From the NCBI RefSeq assembly GCF_001679785.1, contig NZ_CP016286.1, forward strand, positions 2,418,001-2,482,000: a stretch of 64,000 nt of DNA, written 5' to 3'. The position numbers were made by a program, and so were the translations under genes. Numbering within the stretch: position 1 is the stretch's first letter; every line of letters starts with the position of its first letter. Positions 8,757-16,596 of the stretch are shown here, in pieces. Source of the DNA: Rhizobium leguminosarum. Lineage in GTDB: Bacteria > Pseudomonadota > Alphaproteobacteria > Rhizobiales > Rhizobiaceae. The notes below the pieces were generated by a model, which made no database searches, was not told the origin of the DNA, and saw nothing but the letters and a program-made list of their open reading frames with translations.

Positions 8757-9671
8757 CTATCGGCGCATAGACCATCGCACGCCCATGACGGCCGCGATCC
8801 CCAGTATCGGCCACACCGCCCAGAACTGCCCCGTCCAGGTGAATAGGTTGATGCCGGCAAGGCCGAGCGCCAGGATCGCCAACAAGGTGATATTGCGATT
8901 GAACCGGGTCTGGTCGCGGTTCCAGGCGAGCGCCGCGACGACAGCCAGCGCAAGCACCGGAAAGCGCGCCCAGAAAACGCCCTGCCACGACAGGAGATTG
9001 ATACCGATCAGGACGGCGGCGATGACGCCGAGCACGCCATACAGCCTGCGTCCGCCCGGTGCTGGGGTTGTCTCGGCCTTAGCGGCCGCCATAACCGGCT
9101 GCGGCCGCGCGGAGCCGGATCGTTCTGCAGAGGGCGTCTCGTCCCTGGTATCGCCGATCTTTACCGCGTAGCTCGGCACGCCTTCATCGACGTTCTTCAC
9201 CATAAGCGGTCCGAGAAACTCGAAACCGACAGCCACCTTGTTGCGGACCTGGTCGTAGACGGTGCTCGATATTACGATGCCGCCGGCCGCAGCCGACGTC
9301 TGCAGCCGCGCCGCAATATTGACGCCGTCGCCATAGATGTCGTCGCCCTCGACGATCACGTCGCCGAGATTGATGCCGATGCGGAAGAGCATGCGACCGT
9401 CGGCCGGGCGGCGGGCGTTGAAACCCGCGAGTTCGTTCTGGGTGTCGACGGCCGCGCGCACAGCCTCGACCACGCTCGGGAAATCGGCGATCAGCCCGTC
9501 GCCCCAGGTATTGACGACGCGGCCGCCATGGCTTTCGATCAGGCGCCCCATCGACTCCCGGCAGCGCTTCAGGCTCGCAAGCGTCCCCTCCTCGTCGGCC
9601 CCCATCAGCCGCGTATAGTCCTGCACGTCAGCACAGAAGATCGTCGTCAGCTTGCGCCGCGTTTCACTCAT
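8757..9671 (-). CDS. Class III adenylate/guanylate cyclase with membrane tail
   Basis: 304 residues. The N-terminal 180 form a class III cyclase domain: metal-binding aspartates Asp15 (IFCADVQDYTRLMGADEEGT) and Asp58 (NTWGDGLIADFP), and DDIYGDGVNIAARLQ typical of the rhizobial CyaA-like group. It should make cyclic AMP (or GMP) on the cytoplasmic side. After a Pro/Ala-rich linker the C-terminal 90 residues are hydrophobic and contain an internal repeat: GINLLSWQGVFWARFPVL and GINLFTWTGQFWAVWPIL, each in a pair of helices. The start at MSETRRKL is chosen because it directly precedes the domain. Monocistronic; nothing adjacent suggests its signal. Confidence 0.9.
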   Translation of the reverse strand: MSETRRKLTTIFCADVQDYTRLMGADEEGTLASLKRCRESMGRLIESHGGRVVNTWGDGLIADFPSVVEAVRAAVDTQNELAGFNARRPADGRMLFRIGINLGDVIVEGDDIYGDGVNIAARLQTSAAAGGIVISSTVYDQVRNKVAVGFEFLGPLMVKNVDEGVPSYAVKIGDTRDETPSAERSGSARPQPVMAAAKAETTPAPGGRRLYGVLGVIAAVLIGINLLSWQGVFWARFPVLALAVVAALAWNRDQTRFNRNITLLAILALGLAGINLFTWTGQFWAVWPILGIAAVMGVRWSMRR

Positions 9672-9850
9672 GGTCTCTCGTCTCCGCGCTATCCGCCCCG
9701 GGAAAGGTCGCTGCAAAGGCTGAAACTGGTCGATTGGAGATCATGGGCTATTGCAGCGGCGGTAAGTTACTAAGCCTTTGTGTTCGTTACCACCGATAAT
9801 TGCTGATCGTCGACCCGCGTTTTCCGGGCATGAGAGGCGGCGTGGACGAT

Positions 9851-10264
9851 TCAGCTTCCTTCATTCGCCCAATCATCGACCTTCAAAGGCTCCGAAACGC
9901 GAGCAAAAGCCTTGTCGCGCGTGACGAGGGTTGCGGCAGTTGCAACGGCATGAGCGGCAATCATCATATCGAGGGGCGCCAGAGTCACCCCTTTGGCGTC
10001 ACAGGCAGCGCGCAGGTCGCCATAAGTTCGCGTGACATCGTGATCCCAAGGGAGAACGTCGACCCGGAGCAGGAATTGGCGGATCCGTTCCGACAGCGCC
10101 TTCGGATAGCCTCGCTTGGCAAGACCGTAGAACAACTCCCCTTCGGTGATCGATGAGATGACGATCTCCTCGATCGGAAGCGCGGCCAACCTTTCGATGA
10201 TCTCCGGCCGATCGCCCTTGATGACATGGCTCACCATGTTGGTATCGAGCATCCAGGCCGTCAT
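9851..10264 (-). CDS. vapC: VapC-type PIN-domain ribonuclease toxin
   Basis: 137 residues forming a PIN domain. Acidic active-site candidates are Asp7 ([13 protein letters not shown]), Glu41/Glu43 ([10 protein letters not shown]), Asp99 ([12 protein letters not shown]) and Asp117 (LVTRDKAF). VapC enzymes are Mg-dependent endoribonucleases, commonly cutting initiator tRNA or rRNA; the target here is unknown. The ATG overlaps the stop of the antitoxin gene as ATGA, so the two are translationally coupled. The C-terminus ([10 protein letters not shown]) is typical of the FitB/VapC group. Confidence 0.92.
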   Translation of the reverse strand: MTAWMLDTNMVSHVIKGDRPEIIERLAALPIEEIVISSITEGELFYGLAKRGYPKALSERIRQFLLRVDVLPWDHDVTRTYGDLRAACDAKGVTLAPLDMMIAAHAVATAATLVTRDKAFARVSEPLKVDDWANEGS

Positions 10265-10524
10265 TCCTTCCAGCCCTCGAATGGATCACGATCATGCGAA
10301 GGCTGGCGGCGGTCGTCTGGCCCCAGGAAATCTTCCGGAACCCGATCCTTGCCATAAAGCTCAAAGAGACCATCCCACGAATTCGGCTTGCGTGACAGAA
10401 TGACATCGCCGGACTTCGGATCACGACGGACGAACACCTCGCTCTCCTCGAAGCGGAACTCCGCAGGGAGCCTCACTGCCTGGCTGCGGCCGGTCGTAAA
10501 AATCTTGGCTGTTCTCTTTGCCAT
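10261..10524 (-). CDS. vapB: VapB-type antitoxin
   Basis: 87 residues. The N-terminal 45 ([20 protein letters not shown]) form an AbrB/SpoVT-like swapped-hairpin DNA-binding domain; the acidic C-terminus ([18 protein letters not shown]) is the expected toxin-binding tail. It should neutralise the VapC encoded immediately downstream and repress the shared promoter. Longer frames reach an ATG at 10569, but MAKRTAKIF at 10524 matches the family N-terminus; a perfect palindrome lies 18 bases upstream of this start. Confidence 0.9.
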   Translation of the reverse strand: MAKRTAKIFTTGRSQAVRLPAEFRFEESEVFVRRDPKSGDVILSRKPNSWDGLFELYGKDRVPEDFLGPDDRRQPSHDRDPFEGWKE

Positions 10525-10541
10525 GATAGCGCCTCGCATAG

Positions 10542-10553
10542 TGATAGCTATCA
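10542..10553. promoter_or_regulatory. Probable VapBC operator palindrome
   Basis: TGATAGCTATCA is a perfect 12-bp palindrome 18 bases upstream of the vapB start, in a short AT-rich stretch (ATGATATATA follows). VapBC complexes normally autoregulate by binding such palindromes over the promoter. Position and symmetry are seen; binding is inferred. Confidence 0.6.
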
Positions 10554-10647
10554 TGATATATACCGCCAATCAACAGCGAGCAAGAGCTTCACCCGAGCCG
10601 CCTACGGCTCCAGATCCATCTATTCAGCACTTCAAGAAAAACGCAGG

Positions 10648-12198
10648 TCACTGAATGATCTTGCGCGGGCTCGCCGTGTGTTCTCTCGCCACGATGTTGG
10701 AATCATCGATTTCCTGAAGCAGGACGTCGTAGCCCCAGAGATCGGCAAGATGCTGCAGGACGAGTTTCATGTCGGCTTCCTGGAGATAGCAGCCATTCAT
10801 GACGATGTGCTGCAGAAGCAGGCGGCGGTCGCCGGCGAGGTCGACGTCGACGATATCGATCGCCGGATCGGTCCAGCCGATGTCGTATTCGCGGGAGAGC
10901 TGGCGGCGGATGCGCAAATATCCGCGCTCGTTGTGGATCGCCGAAACCAGTACCCCCTCGGTCTGCTCCGGATCGTCGTAGAGATGGAACAGCCGCAACT
11001 GCCGGATCAGGTTCGGGCTGAGGAACTGGCTGATGAAGCTCTCGTCCCGGTAATTGGCCCAGATGTCGCGCAGGACCGCCATCGCATCGCCTCGTCCGGC
11101 GATATCGGGAAACCATGCGCGGTCCTCTTCCGTCGGCGTCGTAACGATCCTCTCGATGTCCTGCATCATCGCAAAGCCAAGCGCATAGGGATTGAAGCCC
11201 GAGAACCGCCGGTCGTCATAGCTCGGCTGGAACACGACGTTGGCGTGCGACTTCAGGAATTCGAGGAAGTTTCCGTCACTGATCTGCCCCCGCTCGTGAA
11301 GCCGGTTCATGATCTGATAGTGGACGAAGGTGGCGGTTCCCTCGTTCATCACCTTGGTCTGCCGCTGGGGATGAAAATATTGCGCGACATGGCGGACAAT
11401 GCGAAGGATCTCGCGCTGCCACGGCTGCAGCCGTGGCGCCGACTTTTCCAGAAAGTATAGGATGTTGTCCTGAGGGAGCCCGAGGGCGGCGCGGCGCTTT
11501 TCCAGGCCGCTGTCGCCCGCCTTCCGCGCCTTGCCGACGGGAACCGTGCGCCACAGGTCGTTAAATATCTGCTCCTCGTGGGCGCGGCGCTCCTGCTGCC
11601 GCTTCTCCTCCTGGCGAAGGTCAATCGTGGTCTTGCCCGCGTATCGATGCACCCCGTGCGACATCAGCGCATGGGCTGCGTCGAGCGTGCGCTCGACGAC
11701 CGCCTCGCCGTAACGTTCCTCGCAGCGGGTGATATAACCCTTGGCGAAATCGAGGTAATCGAGGATGCCCTCCGCATCGGTCCAGAGCTTGAAGAGATAG
11801 TTGTTCTTGAAGAAGTGGTTGTGGCCGAAGGCCGCATGCGCGGTGACGAGCGTCTGCATCGTCGCCGTGTTTTCCTCCATCAGGTAGGAAATGCAGGGAG
11901 AGCTGTTGATGACGATCTCATAGGCGAGGTCGCGCATCCCGCGACGGTAGAAGGTTTCGTGATGCGCGAAGTGTTTGCCGAAGGACCAATGGCGGTAGAA
12001 GAGCGGCATGCCGGTCGAGGAATAGGCATCGAGCATCTGTTCCGAGGTGATGACTTCGATCTGGTTCGGATAGACGTCGAGGCCGAGTTCCCCGAGCGCG
12101 ATCTCCTCGCAGGCGTCGTGAATGCGCTGGAGCGTTGAAAAGTCCCAGTCGGCCCCCTCGAACAACAGCCGCTCTGGTGGCCTCATCGTCATGGTCAT
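10648..12198 (-). CDS. SpoVR family protein
   Basis: 516 residues, full length for the SpoVR/YcgB family. Conserved stretches include YPNQIEVITSEQMLDAY, FGKHFAHHETFY, MEENTATMQTLV, HAAFGHNHFFKNNYLF and MNEGTATFVHYQIMNRL. The biochemical role is not established; in many proteobacteria it belongs to a stress / stationary-phase operon with PrkA kinase and a DUF444 protein, exactly as here. Its ATG overlaps the DUF444 stop (ATGA). An ATG two codons in (12192) is an alternative start. Confidence 0.9.
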   Translation of the reverse strand: MTMTMRPPERLLFEGADWDFSTLQRIHDACEEIALGELGLDVYPNQIEVITSEQMLDAYSSTGMPLFYRHWSFGKHFAHHETFYRRGMRDLAYEIVINSSPCISYLMEENTATMQTLVTAHAAFGHNHFFKNNYLFKLWTDAEGILDYLDFAKGYITRCEERYGEAVVERTLDAAHALMSHGVHRYAGKTTIDLRQEEKRQQERRAHEEQIFNDLWRTVPVGKARKAGDSGLEKRRAALGLPQDNILYFLEKSAPRLQPWQREILRIVRHVAQYFHPQRQTKVMNEGTATFVHYQIMNRLHERGQISDGNFLEFLKSHANVVFQPSYDDRRFSGFNPYALGFAMMQDIERIVTTPTEEDRAWFPDIAGRGDAMAVLRDIWANYRDESFISQFLSPNLIRQLRLFHLYDDPEQTEGVLVSAIHNERGYLRIRRQLSREYDIGWTDPAIDIVDVDLAGDRRLLLQHIVMNGCYLQEADMKLVLQHLADLWGYDVLLQEIDDSNIVAREHTASPRKIIQ

Positions 12199-13469
12199 GG
12201 CGTCACCTTCGACTGTGCGTCACGTTTCTGGAAGAGATCGTGGAAAACAGGGAATATTTCGTTTCGCCGGCAGACCTTGCGCATCGAAAGCGGCTGCAGT
12301 TCAGAACGGATCCCGTCATAGAGCATCCAAAGCGGCGAGCGGGATACCGAGGAGTCACCGCCTTCTTCGCCGACTTCGATATACGCGAAATACTGGCACA
12401 GCGGCAAAATCTCGCGCAGCAGCTGTCCGCTCAGGTTCCCGTCCGAATGGGCGTTGTCGCCGTCCGAAGCCTGGGCGCCATAGATATTCCATTCCGCCGG
12501 ATCGAAACGCGCCGCGATGATCGCCCGCATTGCCGCTAGCGCACTGGAAACCAGCGTGCCGCCCGTTGCCGGGCCATAGAAAAAGGTTTCCTCGTCGACT
12601 TCCTCGGCCTTGTCGGTATGGCGGATGAAGACGATCTCCACTTTCTTGTAGCGCTTCGACAGGAAAAGGTAGAGCAGCAGATAGAACCGCTTCGCCAGAT
12701 CCTTCATGTGTTCCGACATGGAACCGGAGACGTCCATCAAGCAGAACATCACCGCCTTCGCCACAGGCTTCGGTTCGTTTTCGAAGCGGCGATACCGCAC
12801 GTCGAGCGGATCGATGTAGGGAATCCGCCGGCTTTTTTCCGTCAAGGATTTGAGTTTTGCCTCAAGCGCCAGCCGGCTCTCGTCGTCCTCGCATTCCTCG
12901 ATCTGCCGCTGCAGGGCTTCGATTTCTTCGCGGCGCGGACGGTGAAGCGCGACACGGCGCATCATCGCGAGCCTGGTCGTGCGACCGACGGCGATGTTGG
13001 ACGGCGATCCCGACACGGAATAACCGGCACGGAACGGAGTTTCCTCCTCGGTTTCGGCCAGACGCCGCTTGGCAAGGTCGGGCAGTTCCAGATCGTCCAG
13101 GAACACATCGAGGAATTCCTCGCGCGTCAGCACAAAACGGAAGCCGTCTTCGCCGTCACCCTCACCCGCATCTTTTGGCTTCCCGCCCTTGCCGCCGGGC
13201 GGGCGCGGAAGAATATCGCCTTCGACGAAGGCCCTGTTTCCAGGCAGGATATGATCGCGAATGCCGCCGTCGCCCCTTCTCAAGTTCGGTTCGGCCATTC
13301 CGTCGATCGGCAGGCTGATTTCTCCGCCGTCGAGCACATCGCGAATGTTGCGGTTTTGCAGAGAACGTTTTACCGCCTGCTGCACGGCGCCCTTCATGCG
13401 TCGAAGGAACCGCTGCCGATTTTCCAGACTTTTACCGCGCGGATTTAGCCGCCGGTCGACAATGTGCAT
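12195..13469 (-). CDS. DUF444 (YeaH-like) protein with VWA-type domain
   Basis: 424 residues. The N-terminus is basic (RRLNPRGKSLENRQRFLRRM); the C-terminal half carries a von Willebrand A-like metal-binding motif, VMFCLMDVSGSMSEHM (DxSxS), followed by a hydrophobic helix. This is the YeaH family. It is the middle gene of prkA-yeaH-spoVR, starting 12 bases after the kinase stop, with GGAG upstream. In E. coli the homologous yeaGH genes are induced by stress and nitrogen starvation; that role here is inference from family. Confidence 0.9.
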   Translation of the reverse strand: MHIVDRRLNPRGKSLENRQRFLRRMKGAVQQAVKRSLQNRNIRDVLDGGEISLPIDGMAEPNLRRGDGGIRDHILPGNRAFVEGDILPRPPGGKGGKPKDAGEGDGEDGFRFVLTREEFLDVFLDDLELPDLAKRRLAETEEETPFRAGYSVSGSPSNIAVGRTTRLAMMRRVALHRPRREEIEALQRQIEECEDDESRLALEAKLKSLTEKSRRIPYIDPLDVRYRRFENEPKPVAKAVMFCLMDVSGSMSEHMKDLAKRFYLLLYLFLSKRYKKVEIVFIRHTDKAEEVDEETFFYGPATGGTLVSSALAAMRAIIAARFDPAEWNIYGAQASDGDNAHSDGNLSGQLLREILPLCQYFAYIEVGEEGGDSSVSRSPLWMLYDGIRSELQPLSMRKVCRRNEIFPVFHDLFQKRDAQSKVTP

Positions 13470-13481
13470 AGTGGCTCCACA

Positions 13482-15425
13482 TTAACTTGCCTGTTTGACG
13501 CGCATGTACCATTCGACGAGGCGCCGAACCTGCCTCTCCGTGTAGCCCCGCGCAGCCATGCGCGAGACAAACTCGCTGTGCTTCTTTTCTGTTTCCGAAT
13601 CCTTCTTCGATCCGAAGGAAATAACCGGCAAAAGATCCTCGACCTGCGAGAACATTCGCTTCTCGATGACTTCCCGGATCTTTTCGTAGCTCGTCCATGA
13701 CGGATTCTTTCCGCCGTTGGCTGCCCGCGATCTCAAGCAGAACTTGACGATTTCGTTGCGGAAATCCTTCGGATTGGCGATCCCCGCCGGCTTTTCGATT
13801 TTCGTCAGTTCCTGGTTAAGGAGCTCGCGGTCGAGAAGCTGGCCGGTATCGGGGTCCTTGAAGTCCACGTCTTCGATCCAGGCATCGGCATAGTCCACGT
13901 AGCGGTCGAACAGATTCTGTCCGTAATCCGCATAGGATTCAAGATAGGCCTTCTGGATTTCATTTCCAATGAACTCTGCGTAACGCGGCGCAAGATCGGC
14001 CTTGATGAACTCCAAATATCGCTTCTCGACATCGTCGGAAAACTGCTCGCGGCGGATCGACTGCTCCAGCACATACATCAGATGAACCGGATCGGCGCCG
14101 ATATCCGTGGTGTCGTGATTGAAAGTGGAGGCGAGCACCTTGAAGGCGAAGCGGGTCGATATTCCGTCCATGCCTTCGTCGATGCCGGCGGCATCCCGGT
14201 ATTCCTGAACGCTGCGGGCACGCGGATCCGTCTCCTTCAGGCTTTCGCCGTCATAGGTGCGCATCTTCGAGAAATATGTCGAATTCTCATGCTTGCGCAG
14301 GCGTGAAAGCACGGAGAAGCGGGCCAGCATCTCGAGCGTTGCCGGAGCGCATGGCGCATCGGCGAGTTCCGATCCCTCGATCAGCTTTTCGTAGATCTTC
14401 TGCTCTTCCGTCACGCGCAGGCAATAGGGCACCTTGATCACGCAAATACGGTCGATGAAGGCCTCGTTGTTCTTGTTGGCCTTGAAGGTCTGCCATTCCG
14501 CCTCGTTCGAATGCGCAAGGACGATGCCGGAGAAGGGTATGGCGCCGATATTCTCGGAGCCGATATAGTTCCCCTCCTGCGTCGCCGTCAGCAGCGGATG
14601 CAGCATCTTGATCGGCGCCTTGAACATCTCGACGAACTCGAGCACGCCCTGATTGGCGCGGTTGAGGCCGCCCGAATAGCTATAGGCATCGGGATCGTTC
14701 TGGGAGTAGGTCTCCAGCTTTCGGATATCGACCTTGCCGACCAACGACGAGATATCCTGATTGTTCTCGTCTCCAGGCTCGGTCTTGGCGATGGCGATTT
14801 GGCGCAACCGCGAAGGCTGTACTCTGACGACGCGGAAGCGGGAAATATCGCCTCCGAAATCATCGAGCCGCTTCAGGCACCACGGGCTCATCAGCCCGCT
14901 CAGGCGCCGCAGGGGAATGCCGTATTGCTCCTGCAGGAGCGATCCCATCGTGTCCGGGTCGAAGAGGTTGAGCGGACTTTCGAAAACGGGGCTGATCTCG
15001 TCACCGGCCTTCAGCACGTAGATCGGATGAACCTCCATCAGCAGCTTCAGCCGCTCCGCCAGCGATGACTTGCCGCCGCCGACCGGGCCGAGCAGATAGA
15101 GGATCTGCTTGCGCTCCTCGAGCCCCTGCGCCGCGTGCCGGAAGAAGGAAACGATGCGTTCGATTGTCTCTTCCATGCCGTGGAAGCCGGCAAAAGCCGG
15201 ATAGATCCGGATGGTCCGGTTCATGAAGATCCGGCCGAGGCGCGTGTCCCTGGCGGTGTCGACCATTTGCGGCTCGCCTATCGCGGCGAGCAGGCGCTCG
15301 GTCGCATTGGCATAGGCAAGCGGTTCCTTTTTGCAAAGATCGAGATACTCCGAGATCGACATATCGGTCTCGCGACGCGCATCATAACTGCGGGTGAACG
15401 CATCAAATACGGATTCGCTCAGCAT
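13482..15425 (-). CDS. prkA: PrkA family serine protein kinase (YeaG-like)
   Basis: 647 residues. An AAA-type N-terminal ATPase domain has Walker A GPVGGGKS at 113-120 and a Walker B-like region further on; the C-terminal PrkA kinase-like domain follows (GGLNRANQGVLEFVEMFK, GIVLAHSNEAEWQTFK). The start MLSESVFDAF has GGAGGG a few bases upstream and matches the family length; nine upstream residues of open frame are ignored. First gene of the prkA-DUF444-spoVR operon. Family members phosphorylate unknown targets and, in enterobacteria, affect the general stress and nitrogen starvation response. Confidence 0.93.
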   Translation of the reverse strand: MLSESVFDAFTRSYDARRETDMSISEYLDLCKKEPLAYANATERLLAAIGEPQMVDTARDTRLGRIFMNRTIRIYPAFAGFHGMEETIERIVSFFRHAAQGLEERKQILYLLGPVGGGKSSLAERLKLLMEVHPIYVLKAGDEISPVFESPLNLFDPDTMGSLLQEQYGIPLRRLSGLMSPWCLKRLDDFGGDISRFRVVRVQPSRLRQIAIAKTEPGDENNQDISSLVGKVDIRKLETYSQNDPDAYSYSGGLNRANQGVLEFVEMFKAPIKMLHPLLTATQEGNYIGSENIGAIPFSGIVLAHSNEAEWQTFKANKNNEAFIDRICVIKVPYCLRVTEEQKIYEKLIEGSELADAPCAPATLEMLARFSVLSRLRKHENSTYFSKMRTYDGESLKETDPRARSVQEYRDAAGIDEGMDGISTRFAFKVLASTFNHDTTDIGADPVHLMYVLEQSIRREQFSDDVEKRYLEFIKADLAPRYAEFIGNEIQKAYLESYADYGQNLFDRYVDYADAWIEDVDFKDPDTGQLLDRELLNQELTKIEKPAGIANPKDFRNEIVKFCLRSRAANGGKNPSWTSYEKIREVIEKRMFSQVEDLLPVISFGSKKDSETEKKHSEFVSRMAARGYTERQVRRLVEWYMRVKQAS

Positions 15426-15873
15426 GGGCCCTCCATTCAAGGTTAATGCCACAGGCTTCAGGTGTCCCTATAACCATCGAGATGGCCATGACGTTCCTGA
15501 GAATCAATAGTTTCGTCGGTTATTCCACGCTCACCGGCCGTTTCTAGCAATGCACGAAATTGTGCATCCACCGGTTCTTTAATTACTGTACGAAACTGTT
15601 GGTCAGTATAGTTCAGAAAGACGCCATCGCGGTATCAGCACATTTCACGACGTGACAGAAAGATGAAAAAGGTGTGCAATACCGCCCGTGATTCGAGATC
15701 TCGAAAATCAGCGATCGACAGGCGGCGAGCCCGCTTCGATCGGTGAATATCGATGTGTGACGGGCCATATGACGCTCGAAAATTCGGGATATTCTTAGAA
15801 ACGGAATATTCTTAGAGAAATGGGCGCATGACGATCATGCGCCGGTTATTGCGATCATGTGTCCGCAGGCCTC
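15426..15873. other. 448-bp intergenic region upstream of prkA
   Basis: Contains the prkA promoter region but no convincing gene. AT content is higher than in the flanking genes. The only structure noted is a short direct repeat ATATTCTTAGA at 15789-15799 and 15806-15816, close to the 3' end of the VOC-protein gene. No ORF with a ribosome binding site, no tRNA and no strong terminator were seen. Confidence 0.5.
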
Positions 15874-16350
15874 TCAGCCGTTGAACGCATCCTGGAGCGC
15901 AGCGACATCGATTTTGACCATGCCGAGCATCACTTCGGTTACGCGCCTGGCCCGCTCGCGATCGCTGTCGGCGATCATCTCGGAAAGCACGCGCGGCACG
16001 ATCTGCCAGGAAAGGCCCCAGCGGTCCTTCAGCCAGCCGCACGCCTCCGGCGTGCCGCCATTGGCGAGGAATGCCTCCCATATCCGATCGATCTCGGCTT
16101 GGCTTTCCACGAGAATCGCAATCGAGAAGGAATGGTTGAAACTATCGAGCGGGCCGGCCTTCATGGCCAGGAAGGCCTGGTCGGCAAGCGTGAATTCGAT
16201 CAGCTCGACGCTGCCGGGAGGTCCGCTCGGCGTTTCCGCCGGCAATATGGTGGTGCGGCCGATTCTGGAATCCGGGATAACAGACACGTAGAATTCGACG
16301 GCTTCGCGCGCCTCCTCGGCGAACCAGAGATTTGAAACGACCTTCGGCAT
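15874..16350 (-). CDS. VOC family protein (PhnB / glyoxalase-fold type)
   Basis: 158 residues with two tandem beta-alpha-beta-beta-beta modules: NLWFAEEAREAVEFYVSVIP and, in the second half, EIDRIWEAFLANGGTPEACG followed by DRWGLSWQIVPRVL. This is the PhnB-like subgroup often annotated '3-demethylubiquinone-9 3-methyltransferase', though most members are uncharacterised. The start at MPKVV is preceded by GGAGG at good spacing. Monocistronic. Substrate not predictable. Confidence 0.85.
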   Translation of the reverse strand: MPKVVSNLWFAEEAREAVEFYVSVIPDSRIGRTTILPAETPSGPPGSVELIEFTLADQAFLAMKAGPLDSFNHSFSIAILVESQAEIDRIWEAFLANGGTPEACGWLKDRWGLSWQIVPRVLSEMIADSDRERARRVTEVMLGMVKIDVAALQDAFNG

Positions 16351-16596
16351 GAAACGGCCTCCTTGTTGACGGGTGTTGGTCCGGACTGCTGTCCGATGAC
16401 CCAAGGACGCCCCGCCGGCACCAGTTCCGACACGCCGCGATCGAAATTTTAGCTCCGCCCGCCCGCATGGCGACCACAGCCTGGCTCGGCGGCGGCATTG
16501 CCGCCCGCAACATACCGCTGGGAATAGCGCCGGCTCGGGAATGAAAGCAGAACATCTTTTCTGGTCTTTCCTTCCCGAATCACTACATTACGCGCC

